The notes beneath the pieces were generated by a model. The model was not told where the DNA came from. It did not search any database and saw only the letters and a list, made by a program, of their open reading frames with translations. From an uncultured Tenacibaculum sp. (GTDB taxonomy: Bacteria; Bacteroidota; Bacteroidia; Flavobacteriales; Flavobacteriaceae): a stretch of 64,000 nucleotides of DNA. How positions within the stretch are numbered: position 1 is the first letter of the stretch; each line of letters opens with the position of its first letter. The position numbers and the translations under genes are program-made. The DNA is taken from positions 682,001 to 746,000 of the forward strand of contig NZ_CANMMT010000001.1 in assembly GCF_947499065.1 (NCBI RefSeq), in the 5' to 3' direction. Of this stretch, positions 1-9,251 are shown piece by piece.

Positions 1-260
1 ATATTTCACTATCCAATTATGGTGAAAATTCAGTAGATATTGGAGTGAAAGGATTGGGAATTCCTTTTTATACTTCTTCTAATAACGGACCTATTTTTAT
101 TAGTGGAACATCATATTCTAGTGCAAAGGCTTCTGGTTTTAATGCATCATTGTATAAAACAGGTTTATCAATAAATGAATGGTACCATAAAATACTTCAG
201 CATAGTATTCCTTCATCAAACCTTAACTTGATAAAACACAGTGCTTATTTAGAATTATAG
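1..260 (+). CDS. C-terminal fragment of a probable S8 subtilisin-like serine protease
   Basis: The frame is open from the window edge (first whole codon at position 3) to the stop at 258-260, so only the last 85 residues are visible. They contain SNYG, a VDIG stretch and, about 30 residues later, SGTSYSSAKASG. This matches the subtilase pattern in which the catalytic serine sits in GTS at the start of a helix with small residues. The usual Pro after GTSxAxP is replaced (SAK), so the match is imperfect. The GTG at 45 is an internal codon, not a convincing start. A CHAT protein begins 32 bp downstream on the same strand and may be co-transcribed. The family call rests on the motif alone; the catalytic Asp and His would lie upstream of the window. 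Confidence 0.55.
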   Translation, partial: ISLSNYGENSVDIGVKGLGIPFYTSSNNGPIFISGTSYSSAKASGFNASLYKTGLSINEWYHKILQHSIPSSNLNLIKHSAYLEL

Positions 261-292
261 CAGTATATTAGGAATGAATAAATACAATTCCT

Positions 293-3019
293 ATGCATGT
301 ATCCAAAAAACATAAACAATTATTAAAATTATGTTTTTTGTGTATTTATGTATGTGTATTTAGTTTTCAGGTTTATTCTCAGCAATTTAATAAAGAAGAG
401 TTTGATAGTATTGTAGGTTTAAAAAGTATTAGTACTGCTGAAAAAGTAACGGTGTTTAAAGAGAAATTAAAGAATGAAAAGAGTCAACAAATAGCTGCTG
501 AGTTATGTTATAAAACAGTTGTTTTTTTTTGGAGAGAACGAAAAAAATCACCCTGGATATTAAAAGAAGGAATTTATTTTTTAAAAAAAGAGCAATCTAT
601 TAGAAGTACTTTAGATTCAACAAAAACTGCTTTAATAAAAAGAAACCTATTTAATCTTGGTTTGTTTTATAAAGAACTGAAAGATTATACGAATGCGATA
701 AAGTATTTAGATGAGCTTATTTCGAATATACAAATACCAGATACACAGCTTGCAAAAAGTTATAAATTAAAAGGGAATATTTATACAAATTTAGGAGATT
801 TTGAGAGAGCTGGTAACTATTTGAATAGAGCAAGAAAAATATTTAAGAAACTAGGATTAGAAGATAGATTATTCAGAGTAAATAATGATTTACTGAAGTT
901 ATTGATTGATAAAAAAGACAACAAATCCTTTTCGTTTTATAAAAAGTTATCTGAAGAAAATAAAATTATAAAGGATAGTTTTAGGGCTACTTTTAAAGAT
1001 ACGTTTGATTTTTTGTACAACTCTGCTAGTATTTTATATCACAATAAACATTACAAGCAATCGATTATAACATATAAAGAAGTACAAAAAATGTTATTAA
1101 AACTGGATGATTCAATGCGTTTATCCTCTTTTTATAGTAATCTTTCCCTTCCTTTTTTGAAAGAATTAAAATCTGATTCAGCAAAATATTACTGTAATGA
1201 AGGACTTAAGTATACAAATTCAAAAAACCTATTAGGAAAAAGCGCTTTATATGATAATTTAGGGGATGTATATCTTTCAGAATCTAAATTTAAGAAAGCT
1301 CTTTCTTATTATGATAAAGCTATTCAAACAATATCGCTAAATAGTTCTGATGAATTTCCTACAACAATTTATTTTAAAGAACTATTGGGATATCATTTAG
1401 ATAAGTTGAATGCACTAATTACTTTTTATGAAGAAAAACAAAGTACTCGTATTTTGCAGGAAGCCTATGAATTGTTAACTAAAATAGATTCTCAATTTGA
1501 CACGATTAATTATACGAGTAAAGAACGAATATCTAAACTTTTTTGGAGAGAAGAAGGGAGAGATTTTTATATTAATGCTGTTAAAATTTGTTACCGTTTA
1601 AAGAAATTGAAGGAGGTTTTTTATTATATAGAAAAAAGTAAAGGAATACTACTTTTAGAGAATACGAATAATCAATTTGCTAAAAAATTAGCCAATCTTT
1701 CAGATTTTTTAATTGAAAAAGAAGATAGTTTAAAAAAGCGAATACTACATTTTAACGAACAAATAAACCGTACTCAAAAAGCCGCATTTAAGGATAGTTT
1801 ATTTTTAACTAAAGAAAAATATTTTACTTTTTTAAATACTCTTGAAAGAAATAATATAAACTACTATAGGTATAAAACAAGTATTCCTATAACTACTATA
1901 AAAACTGCAAAGAAGAATTTAAGAAATGATGAGTTAGCTATTTCTTATATTTTAGGAAAAGATAGTGGGTTTGTTTTGGTGTTATCTAAAAACAAGTATA
2001 AGGTTTTACCTTTAAAAAATTACAGTGAATTAGTTTCTTTAGCAAAGAGATATAAAAAATTATGTTTATCACCTATCCAATATAAAGAAGAATTAAGCAC
2101 GTTTAAAAATATATCTAATAGACTATATCAAATACTATTTCCAAAAGAAATAGCGTCTTATTTTAAGCGTTATAATAAATATTCAATAGTAACTGATGGT
2201 ATCTTAAATAATATTTCATTCGATGCCTTAATCCCTTTTGTAAATAAAGATGGCAGTTTCAAGTATTTGATAGAAGAAAAAGAGTTAGTATACCATAATT
2301 CATTATCATTAACATTATTAAATAATTCTTTACAAACACCTTTTTTTAAACGTCAGTACAATTTTATAGTTAATAAATTTAAAGATACCAGTTTTACTTC
2401 TTTAACAGTAAAAAAAGAACCTTTTTTCAATGATAAAATGTTTGTTAATGAAGAAGTATCAAAAGAAAATTTTATAAAAGAGTTTAAAAAAGCTTCTTCA
2501 ATTTTTATTTCTAGTCATGCAGATGGGAAAAATCAAATTCCTTGGATTGCTTTATACGATCAAAAATTATACTTAAACGAATTGTTTTTCCTTAATAGCC
2601 CTAAAAATTTTGTGGTTTTAAATGCTTGTGAAACGGGGGTAGGTAGATTACAAACAGGAGAAGGAAATTTTAATTTAACAAGAGGTTTTTTAAATGCAGG
2701 AGCAAAGAGTGTATTGTCTACACAATGGCAGGTAAATGAGAAGTATAATACTGAGATTTTAAATAACTTTTTAAAAGCTTTAAAAAGTGGAAATCCAAAA
2801 TCTACAAGCTTAGCTATTGCTAAAAGAAAATATCTAAGGAAGTATAAGAACACAAATTTAAATTCCCCTTATTATTGGGCCGTTACTACAATTACAGGTA
2901 ATGATTGTCCTTTACCTCATAATAAGAATTATACCATTTTTGTAGTTGTCTTAGTAGCTTTATTGTTAATTCTTTATATCTTAAAATATTCGAAAAAACG
3001 ATTAAAACATAAACGTTAA
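293..3019 (+). CDS. TPR-CHAT domain protein, exported and membrane-anchored
   Basis: This 908-residue protein has an N-terminal hydrophobic signal (about residues 10-28, ending VYSQQ). Helical TPR-like repeats follow (about 110-350, for example a repeat with YKELKDYTNAIKYLDEL), then a coiled linker and a C-terminal CHAT domain (about 600-870). The caspase-like dyad is visible: His742 in SSHADG and Cys779 in NACETG. The CHAT tail SPYYWAVTTITG is also present. A transmembrane helix (about 877-898) and a Lys/Arg-rich tail end the protein, so the TPR and CHAT parts are predicted to be periplasmic. CHAT proteins are caspase-superfamily peptidases; the substrate is unknown. It follows a probable subtilase, and its last bases overlap the convergent gene at 3016. 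The ATG at 293 is chosen because the signal peptide follows it directly. Confidence 0.85.
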   Translation: MHVSKKHKQLLKLCFLCIYVCVFSFQVYSQQFNKEEFDSIVGLKSISTAEKVTVFKEKLKNEKSQQIAAELCYKTVVFFWRERKKSPWILKEGIYFLKKEQSIRSTLDSTKTALIKRNLFNLGLFYKELKDYTNAIKYLDELISNIQIPDTQLAKSYKLKGNIYTNLGDFERAGNYLNRARKIFKKLGLEDRLFRVNNDLLKLLIDKKDNKSFSFYKKLSEENKIIKDSFRATFKDTFDFLYNSASILYHNKHYKQSIITYKEVQKMLLKLDDSMRLSSFYSNLSLPFLKELKSDSAKYYCNEGLKYTNSKNLLGKSALYDNLGDVYLSESKFKKALSYYDKAIQTISLNSSDEFPTTIYFKELLGYHLDKLNALITFYEEKQSTRILQEAYELLTKIDSQFDTINYTSKERISKLFWREEGRDFYINAVKICYRLKKLKEVFYYIEKSKGILLLENTNNQFAKKLANLSDFLIEKEDSLKKRILHFNEQINRTQKAAFKDSLFLTKEKYFTFLNTLERNNINYYRYKTSIPITTIKTAKKNLRNDELAISYILGKDSGFVLVLSKNKYKVLPLKNYSELVSLAKRYKKLCLSPIQYKEELSTFKNISNRLYQILFPKEIASYFKRYNKYSIVTDGILNNISFDALIPFVNKDGSFKYLIEEKELVYHNSLSLTLLNNSLQTPFFKRQYNFIVNKFKDTSFTSLTVKKEPFFNDKMFVNEEVSKENFIKEFKKASSIFISSHADGKNQIPWIALYDQKLYLNELFFLNSPKNFVVLNACETGVGRLQTGEGNFNLTRGFLNAGAKSVLSTQWQVNEKYNTEILNNFLKALKSGNPKSTSLAIAKRKYLRKYKNTNLNSPYYWAVTTITGNDCPLPHNKNYTIFVVVLVALLLILYILKYSKKRLKHKR

Positions 3020-4155
3020 TTATACTTTACTTTACGTAATACACGCATAGCTTCTTTGTATTTAATATAAGTAGTTTTATCGTCTAAATTTTTAATATAA
3101 CTTTTAGCTTTTCTTAGTTGAGTTGGGGCGTCTAAAAAACCATTTAAGTAGCAAATTAGGTAGGAGGTAGGTAGTTTAAAAACATCTTCATGTTCTATAA
3201 CAGATAAAGCTATATTATTTTCTATTTTATTAATAATAGTGTTGTTGTTATTATAAATATGATTAATAATGATGCTATCGTATTGAGGAGGTTCAAATAG
3301 GAATTCGGTAACGATATCGTGTTTTCCATTATCTTTAAAATTAATAATGGTTTTTTCTAAAGGATATCGTTTTTCACTTTTATCAATTCCTAAAACTATA
3401 TACTCGGTAATAATAAAAGATTGCTCGTTGTAACTTATTTGTACATCATCCAGCGCTGAAAAAAATAAACGAACTTGTTCGTTTATTAATTCGATGTCTA
3501 CTCGAGTTAAAAATTCTTTATCATTAACAAGCTTTTTTTTACCTGCCCAACATAGAACAAACTGTTCATTAAAAACTTTGTATTGTGGATTGTATTCTGG
3601 TTTATGATTATTGATAAAATCAAAAACACCATCTAAAGTAAGTTGAATATTATTGCTAGCATTTTTTTCAATAGCTTCTACAATAGGAGCATTTTCATTT
3701 TTGTGTTCAAGTATGTTTTCTGTAGGAATAGAATTGCTTCCTCTACGAAAGAACACAGTTTCTTTTCTATATTTCCAAGCGTTTTTAGATAAGGAAGTAA
3801 CCTGTTCATTGGGATAAATAGTTACTAAACCAATTACTTTATGTCGAGGTAAACGAGGAAACGGAACATTTTCATACTCAACTTTAGGAGGGTTATTTAA
3901 ATAGGCATTGACTAAATTCTGAATTTTACTATCATCATAAAAATCAACACCTACAATTTTGTTTTCTTCATCTTCAACTCCAATAACAATGTATGAGTTA
4001 TTTTGAGGATTAGAATTTGATAAAGCACAGATATGTTTAATAAACTTAGCTTTTCCTTCTTTAGAACTTAAAGAAAGTTTTTGCTTTTTATCATAAAAAC
4101 TATTCTCATCGTTATGAGATAATAAGTTTTTAATAAGTAAGCGTTTATTAATCAT
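3016..4155 (-). CDS. AlbA_2 (Schlafen-type) domain protein
   Basis: The 379-residue protein resembles AlbA_2/Schlafen-like putative DNA-binding proteins in its N-terminal half. It has the glycine-rich strand YIVIGVEDEENKIVGVD, a PFPRLPRHKVIGLVTI-like strand, and the conserved RKETVFFRRGSNSIPT segment at about 130-145. Such proteins are often annotated as ATP-binding or helix-turn-helix regulators. The C-terminal half (about 165-379) is not recognised. It is the last gene of a minus-strand cluster SDR, aldo/keto reductase, AlbA_2, and starts 2 bp after the reductase stop, so it is probably co-transcribed. Its stop codon overlaps that of the convergent CHAT gene (3016-3019). No role in the oxidoreductase cluster is evident. 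Confidence 0.75.
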   Translation of the reverse strand: MINKRLLIKNLLSHNDENSFYDKKQKLSLSSKEGKAKFIKHICALSNSNPQNNSYIVIGVEDEENKIVGVDFYDDSKIQNLVNAYLNNPPKVEYENVPFPRLPRHKVIGLVTIYPNEQVTSLSKNAWKYRKETVFFRRGSNSIPTENILEHKNENAPIVEAIEKNASNNIQLTLDGVFDFINNHKPEYNPQYKVFNEQFVLCWAGKKKLVNDKEFLTRVDIELINEQVRLFFSALDDVQISYNEQSFIITEYIVLGIDKSEKRYPLEKTIINFKDNGKHDIVTEFLFEPPQYDSIIINHIYNNNNTIINKIENNIALSVIEHEDVFKLPTSYLICYLNGFLDAPTQLRKAKSYIKNLDDKTTYIKYKEAMRVLRKVKYN

Positions 4156-4157
4156 TT

Positions 4158-5024
4158 TTAAGGTACTTTATGGCCTTGACTAGCTACAAGTAAAGAAAAC
4201 CAATCTTCTGTTTCTAATTTTATAAACTGAGCCTTTGTAGCTTCTTTTATACGTTGAATATTAGTAGTTCCAATAACAGGTGTAATCTTAGCAGGATGCT
4301 TATATAACCAAGCCAATAATAATTGACTTTCAGTAGCATTATATTTTTTACATAAATGTACTAATTCTGTTTTAATTCGTTCGTTTTGATCTGAATGTTC
4401 CTTAAAATAAGAACCTAAAGGACTCCATGCCATTGGTTTTACATTATGAATTTGCATATGATCTAAACTACCATTTAGCATTGAAGAAAATTGAGTTAAC
4501 GATACTTCTATTTGATTAACTGTAATAGAATTCTTCTTATTAATTAAATCAGTTTGTGATGGAGTAAAATTAGAAACACCAAAGTCAATAATTTTGCCTT
4601 GCTTTTTTAATTGGTCAATCGCTTCATAAACTTCATCAGCTTGCATTAATGGACTTGGTCTGTGTAATAATAACAAGTCCAAATATTCAGTTTGTAAATT
4701 TTTAAGAGATTGTTCTACACTCCAAATAATGTATTCTTTTGAATAATCGTAATATTTTACTCTATTGTTTCTTGTTTTTCCAACGTATTGAATGCCACAC
4801 TTAGAAATTAACTGAATTTGATTACGGTTAACTTTACTTTCAGTAAAAGCCTTTCCAAAATCAGCTTCAGTAGTATAATCACCATAAATATCAGCATGGT
4901 CAAATGTGGTGATGTCATTTTCTAAGCAAGTATGAATTAAAGTACTCATTTCTTGAGTATTTAGGTTTTTACCCCAAATCCCCCAAGTCATGCAACCAGC
5001 AATTAGTTCTGAATAATTAGACAT
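4158..5024 (-). CDS. Aldo/keto reductase (YdhF-like)
   Basis: A 288-residue aldo/keto reductase of the usual length, predicted to be a cytoplasmic NAD(P)H-dependent carbonyl reductase. The tetrad is visible: Asp and Tyr in FDHADIYG (about 42-49), Lys in LISKCGI (about 74) and His in LLLLHRPSP (about 121). The end of the barrel carries the cofactor-binding pattern ITPVIGTTNIQRIKEA. Overall it looks like the YdhF branch. It overlaps the upstream SDR gene by 8 bp and lies 2 bp before the AlbA_2 gene, which indicates one transcript. The physiological substrate cannot be read from the sequence. Confidence 0.9.
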   Translation of the reverse strand: MSNYSELIAGCMTWGIWGKNLNTQEMSTLIHTCLENDITTFDHADIYGDYTTEADFGKAFTESKVNRNQIQLISKCGIQYVGKTRNNRVKYYDYSKEYIIWSVEQSLKNLQTEYLDLLLLHRPSPLMQADEVYEAIDQLKKQGKIIDFGVSNFTPSQTDLINKKNSITVNQIEVSLTQFSSMLNGSLDHMQIHNVKPMAWSPLGSYFKEHSDQNERIKTELVHLCKKYNATESQLLLAWLYKHPAKITPVIGTTNIQRIKEATKAQFIKLETEDWFSLLVASQGHKVP

Positions 5025-5772
5025 TTTTATTTAAAATTGTTGCACTAGCTTGTGCAGTTGGATATACTACTAAATCTTCAATATTAACATGATAAGGTCT
5101 GGTAACTATAAAATGAATGATATCGGCAATGTCTTCAGCTTGTAAAGCATTATAACCTTTGTAAACATTTTTAGCTTTTTCTTTATCTCCTTTGAAGCGT
5201 ACATCTGAAAACTCTGTTTCTACTGCTCCAGGGTGAATGCCAGAAACTCTTATGTTATGCTTGTTTAAATCAATACGCATCGATTTATTAATAGCATTTA
5301 CAGCATGTTTAGAAGCACAATATACATTACCATTGGGATATACTTCTTTTCCTGCAATAGAGCCAATATTAACAATAAAACCACTATTTCTTTCTATCAT
5401 TTGAGGTACAATAGCTTTGGTTACATAAAGTAGTCCCTTTACATTAATATCAATCATAGCATCCCAATCATCAATATTTCCATCCTGAATAGCACTTAGC
5501 CCATGAGCATTTCCAGCATTGTTAATTAAAATATCTATTTGACGAAAGTCTTGAGGTAAGTTATTTATTGCTTTTTGTACTTCATTTCTATCTTTAACAT
5601 CAAAATTTAAAGTAGCAACTTCAGTATAGTTACTTAGTTGTTTTTGTATTTCATCTAATCGGTTTTTTCTACGACCACATAGAACTAATCGAATATTATT
5701 TTTAGCAAAAATCTCAGCAGTTGCTTTACCTATACCAGATGTAGCACCAGTAATAAGAGCAGTAAGTTTCAT
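5017..5772 (-). CDS. Short-chain dehydrogenase/reductase (YdfG-like)
   Basis: This 251-residue protein is a classical SDR. The N-terminal dinucleotide motif TGATSGIGKATA is at about 8-19, NNAG at about 85, the catalytic Ser in NIGSIAG near 140, and YCASKHA with Tyr and Lys near 155-159. The CGRRKNRLDE stretch after strand 2 suggests NADP(H) preference. The length and the HPGAVETEF motif resemble YdfG-type serine/3-hydroxy acid dehydrogenases, but the substrate remains inference. It is the first gene of a three-gene minus-strand operon and overlaps the aldo/keto reductase by 8 bp. Confidence 0.9.
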   Translation of the reverse strand: MKLTALITGATSGIGKATAEIFAKNNIRLVLCGRRKNRLDEIQKQLSNYTEVATLNFDVKDRNEVQKAINNLPQDFRQIDILINNAGNAHGLSAIQDGNIDDWDAMIDINVKGLLYVTKAIVPQMIERNSGFIVNIGSIAGKEVYPNGNVYCASKHAVNAINKSMRIDLNKHNIRVSGIHPGAVETEFSDVRFKGDKEKAKNVYKGYNALQAEDIADIIHFIVTRPYHVNIEDLVVYPTAQASATILNKNV

Positions 5773-5858
5773 TATTTATGTTTTGGTTAAAGGTAGGTTA
5801 TTCAACCAAAAAATAAAACCTTTATAAGAATACTTAACAAAAAGTTTATAAAAATAAA

Positions 5859-5882
5859 AACCGCCCCTTTGTGGGGGCGGTT
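5859..5882 (-). terminator. Intrinsic terminator
   Basis: A perfect 9-bp stem (AACCGCCCC / GGGGCGGTT, 6-nt loop) is followed on the minus strand by a U-rich run. It lies 47 bp past the stop of the lipoprotein gene at 5929-6855 and before the SDR operon. Confidence 0.9.
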
Positions 5883-5928
5883 CCTTTTAGTTGGTAACTA
5901 CACCAACCAAAAATCAACTAACCAAACT

Positions 5929-6855
5929 TTATTTTAAATATTTTCTATCAACTGTCTTTCGTTGTATTTTAGTACGTTTTCTACCATTATTCCTTACGGT
6001 AGATTTTGCAGTACTGTTATTTTTTCCTTTTAAATATTGTACAAATCCTTTACCAGAAAAAGTGTACGTTGTTTTTGAACTTAAGTGGAACAATTCTATC
6101 GTTTCATCATTTATAACGCTTAACTCAAATCTTTCAGTATCTCCACCATCATAATTAAGTGTTAAAAGTTTTAGATTCTCAAATCCTGAAATATTGGCTA
6201 CTTCATAACCTCCCACATAGTCCCACTTAATTATATCAATATTCGTGCCAAAAGCATCATGAGATGAATAAAATGTCACATTGTTTTCAGGAGTAAACTG
6301 TAAAAAATGCTCATCATCAAATGCATTTGGAGTTCCACCTTTTGCACCTATTCTTTCCCAAGCAATGTATTCTTGTAAAAAGTATTCTATGTTTTCATAA
6401 AATAGTTTATCATAATCAAAATTATTTCTTTGATAACCTATTAGATAATAACTAACATTTTGCGATAAATCGTCAATTCTAATTTCATTGTTTGATAATT
6501 GAACAACATTAAAATCATAATTCCCATCTAAATTATGACGTGTTTCTAAAACAGTTCCTATACCTCTATATGTACCAACTATAATTCCTAAACCATTTCC
6601 TGTTTTACCTATATCTGTAATATTATTATTAGCATACATCGTTCCATTTAAAAATGATACTGTAAATGCTTTTGAAAGAAAAGGAACATCTCCTGTACCT
6701 GTTGTTCTGTGATAATCTATATACCATAAATCGTAACTAGAGATAAATTGGTTTAATGAAAAAGCATTATCATCAATTATTTCATTTTGTACAACACAAG
6801 ATGTAAGAGTAACACTTGTTGCTATAAATAAGAATAGTAATTTTATACGTTTCAT
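5929..6855 (-). CDS. Conserved flavobacterial lipoprotein of unknown function
   Basis: The 308-residue protein starts with a lipoprotein signal peptide ending LTSC, with the lipidated Cys at about 20. The mature part (SLNQFISSYDLWYIDYHRT, then predominantly beta segments up to about 280) looks like a secreted beta-rich domain. It ends in a basic tail rich in Lys, Arg and Asn (about 280-308). I recall similar flavobacterial proteins carrying the label nicotinic acid mononucleotide adenyltransferase, but I see no HxGH nucleotidyl-transferase motif, so that label is not supported. The gene is monocistronic by appearance, with its own terminator downstream. A role at the cell surface or in the periplasm is all that can be inferred. 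Confidence 0.75.
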   Translation of the reverse strand: MKRIKLLFLFIATSVTLTSCVVQNEIIDDNAFSLNQFISSYDLWYIDYHRTTGTGDVPFLSKAFTVSFLNGTMYANNNITDIGKTGNGLGIIVGTYRGIGTVLETRHNLDGNYDFNVVQLSNNEIRIDDLSQNVSYYLIGYQRNNFDYDKLFYENIEYFLQEYIAWERIGAKGGTPNAFDDEHFLQFTPENNVTFYSSHDAFGTNIDIIKWDYVGGYEVANISGFENLKLLTLNYDGGDTERFELSVINDETIELFHLSSKTTYTFSGKGFVQYLKGKNNSTAKSTVRNNGRKRTKIQRKTVDRKYLK

Positions 6856-6910
6856 AAGCTTTCATTTTATGGTTATGCTTATGTATTTTCAAATTACGTG
6901 CCAAAAATAA

Positions 6911-6933
6911 AAAACACCTCATTGAGGTGTTTT
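6911..6933 (-). terminator. Intrinsic terminator
   Basis: An AAAACACCTC / GAGGTGTTTT stem with a 3-nt loop sits immediately after the stop of the lipoprotein gene at 6939. On the minus strand it runs into TTTTATTTTTGG. Confidence 0.85.
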
Positions 6934-6938
6934 TTATT

Positions 6939-7430
6939 TTAGTTTTGAGGTTTTACCGATGGCATAAAAACCTTTTCTCCTTTTTTAATGTTTTCTATTT
7001 TATAATAATGAATTTTAGTTCCTACTTTATAAGTAACGATGGCTTCATTTTCTTTTAATTCAAAAGGAAAGTCATTTTCACTTTTTGCACTAGCTGTATT
7101 TCCATGTTCTTCTTTAGGGTCAGCATGTAATGTTAAATCTTTTCTATCTTGATCTGTTGAGGTATTATAACGTGCAGCTATATGTTGCTTATCCTGTTTT
7201 TTTTCAATTACAGCTTTAGTAACTCTATTTTGAAAGAAAACCTTTTCAAAATCAACTGAATCTTCCGAAGTAAATTCAATAATTAAATCAAGGCTATTAT
7301 TACCAGGTAAACCACCTGTTATATGGGTGTATGTAGCAGATTTCACAGAAAAAGGAGGGTTGCTATCCATTTTCATACTTGCACATTGAGTAAATGTAAA
7401 AGCTAATATTAAGATTCCGAATAATTTCAT
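6939..7430 (-). CDS. Small lipoprotein of unknown function
   Basis: A 163-residue protein with a short lipoprotein signal (ILILAFTFTQC, Cys at about 16). The mature part has alternating beta strands and a charged, Lys/Asp/Glu-rich middle (about 85-120). No known family is recognised. It is transcribed divergently from the FAD oxidoreductase at 7506, with about 75 bp between the two starts. A terminator follows directly. Confidence 0.65.
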   Translation of the reverse strand: MKLFGILILAFTFTQCASMKMDSNPPFSVKSATYTHITGGLPGNNSLDLIIEFTSEDSVDFEKVFFQNRVTKAVIEKKQDKQHIAARYNTSTDQDRKDLTLHADPKEEHGNTASAKSENDFPFELKENEAIVTYKVGTKIHYYKIENIKKGEKVFMPSVKPQN

Positions 7431-7505
7431 AGGATTACTATTTTATTGTTTAATTTTAGAGATTCAAGTAATGTGCCAAGGTACAAATATATTTATATTT
7501 TTAAA

Positions 7506-8615
7506 ATGTTGAATTACAGTTATTGGGAGCTTAAAGAGTGGTTTACTAATGTTGATTTTACAGTAGTAGGTAGTGGAATTGTTGGATTAAATTGTGCGTT
7601 AGAATTAAAGAAAAAACATCCGAGTTCGAAGATTTTAATTTTAGAAAAAGGAACTTTACCTCAAGGAGCTAGTACCAAAAATGCTGGGTTTGCTTGCTTT
7701 GGAAGTTTGTCTGAATTAATTGACGACTTAAATACACATACTGAAGAAGAGGTTTTTAATTTAGTTAAGAAAAGATGGGAAGGATTAGCTTTATTAAAAA
7801 AGAATTTAGGAGAAAAAAATATCGATTTTCAACAGAATAAAGGATACGAATTATTTCAAGATGATGCTTTTTTTGAAGACTGTTTGAGTAAAAAAGATAA
7901 AATAAATGAATTGTTAGAACCTTTATTTAAATCAGATGTTTTTCATGTAAATGAAAACATTTTTGGTTTTAATAATATTCATGGAAATTATATTGTAAAT
8001 GAATATGAAGGTCAGATAGATACTGGTAAAATGGCTGCAAGATTATTAAATTTAGCTCAATCGTTTGGAATCAAAATTATTAATAATATAGCAGTTGAAA
8101 ATTATACTGAACTTAACGGAAAAGTAGTTGTTAAAACTAAACAGATAGAGTTTGCGACTAAAAAAATATTCATTGCTACCAATGGTTTTGCAAAACAATT
8201 GCTTAATGAAGATGTACAACCAGCTAGAGCACAAGTTTTAATTACAAAACCGATTAAAAATCTTCATATTAAAGGAACTTTTCATTTAGATAAAGGGTAT
8301 TATTACTTTAGAAATATTGATAATAGAATATTGTTTGGAGGAGGAAGAAATTTAGATTTTAAAGGAGAAGAGACAGTAGAGTTTGGGCAAACAGAATTGA
8401 TTCAAAATAAATTAGAAGAGATTTTAAAAACTACCATTTTACCGAACATTGATTTTGAAATAGCCCATAGATGGAGTGGTATTATGGGAGTTGGAAATCA
8501 AAAAAAGGCTATTGTAAAACAGTTATCTAATAATGTTTTTTGTGGTGTTCGTTTAGGAGGAATGGGAGTTGCTATAGGTAGTTTGGTTGGAAAAGAATTA
8601 GCAGATTTGGTATGA
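7506..8615 (+). CDS. FAD-dependent oxidoreductase (DAO family)
   Basis: The protein has an N-terminal FAD-binding Rossmann motif VVGSGIVGLNCALE (about 20-33), an acidic strand end (ILILEKG), the STKNAGFACFG segment, and a C-terminal GGMGVAIGS motif. These place it in the DAO family of glycine-oxidase-like flavoenzymes. The frame is open from 7446, but I prefer ATG 7506 (MLNYSYWEL). The extra 20 residues are not conserved-looking, and that start would leave almost no room for a promoter next to the divergent gene. The stop overlaps the start of the next gene by 4 bp (ATGA), so translation is coupled. It probably oxidises an amine or amino acid; the substrate is unknown. Confidence 0.8.
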   Translation: MLNYSYWELKEWFTNVDFTVVGSGIVGLNCALELKKKHPSSKILILEKGTLPQGASTKNAGFACFGSLSELIDDLNTHTEEEVFNLVKKRWEGLALLKKNLGEKNIDFQQNKGYELFQDDAFFEDCLSKKDKINELLEPLFKSDVFHVNENIFGFNNIHGNYIVNEYEGQIDTGKMAARLLNLAQSFGIKIINNIAVENYTELNGKVVVKTKQIEFATKKIFIATNGFAKQLLNEDVQPARAQVLITKPIKNLHIKGTFHLDKGYYYFRNIDNRILFGGGRNLDFKGEETVEFGQTELIQNKLEEILKTTILPNIDFEIAHRWSGIMGVGNQKKAIVKQLSNNVFCGVRLGGMGVAIGSLVGKELADLV

Positions 8616-9061
8616 ATATAAAGGAAGAACTATTTAAGCAATGTGTTGCTTATGTAAATAAGCGAATGAAAACTGTTGAAGAAATAATTTCATCTAATAA
8701 AAAAGCATTGCAATCTGAAACAAAAAGCTCAGCTGGAGATAAGCATGAGACAGGTAGAGCAATGTTGCAGTTAGAAATGGAAAAAGCAAGCCAACAACTT
8801 AGCGGGATTGAAAAAATGAAAGAAACGCTTTCTAAAATTAATTTAGAAGGAGTAACAGATGTAGCTCACTTAGGAAATGTGGTTGTAACGGATAAAAACA
8901 TGTACTTTTTAAGTATTAGTTCAGGACAATTAAAAATAGCGGATAAAATTTACTTTTCTGTTTCAGTTTCTTCACCAATAGGGCGTTTATTATTAGGAAA
9001 GAGAATAGGAGAATCTTTTGTTTTTAACGCTAATAAGCAAACGATAAAAGAAATATTTTAA
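8612..9061 (+). CDS. GreA/GreB C-terminal-like protein
   Basis: A 149-residue protein with a helical N-terminal half and a C-terminal beta domain ending SSPIGRLLLGKRIGESFVF. That segment matches the GreA/GreB C-terminal signature (SPxGxALLGKxxGD). The helical part carries SSAGDKHETGRAMLQLEME. Relatives are often mislabelled 3-oxoacyl-ACP synthase; no ketosynthase motif is present. It overlaps the flavoenzyme gene by 4 bp. Whether it binds RNA polymerase is inference: the N-terminal half lacks the clear GreA coiled-coil tip acidic pair. About 190 bp of intergenic DNA follow, in which I see no gene. Confidence 0.65.
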   Translation: MNIKEELFKQCVAYVNKRMKTVEEIISSNKKALQSETKSSAGDKHETGRAMLQLEMEKASQQLSGIEKMKETLSKINLEGVTDVAHLGNVVVTDKNMYFLSISSGQLKIADKIYFSVSVSSPIGRLLLGKRIGESFVFNANKQTIKEIF

Positions 9062-9251
9062 CTAAAAGGTAGGGTAAAATAAATTAAAACGGTTTTACTA
9101 TAGGAAAGGTTGCTACCCTTCACAAGGAAAAGAAGTTTTATAGTACACTTTTATCATTTTTTAGTGTTTAGACTGGTAAGAGTGTATTTTTCTACAGAAA
9201 TAAAGATATTTAAAATAGTTGAGTAATAATTATGAGATAGTTATTATTGGT

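Noticed and set aside
5929-6855. Nicotinic acid mononucleotide adenyltransferase
   Set aside because: That label circulates for similar proteins, but I see a lipoprotein signal and no nucleotidyl-transferase HxGH motif.
8612-9061. 3-oxoacyl-ACP synthase
   Set aside because: A common mislabel; the protein is too short, has no ketosynthase Cys motif and matches the GreA/GreB end pattern.
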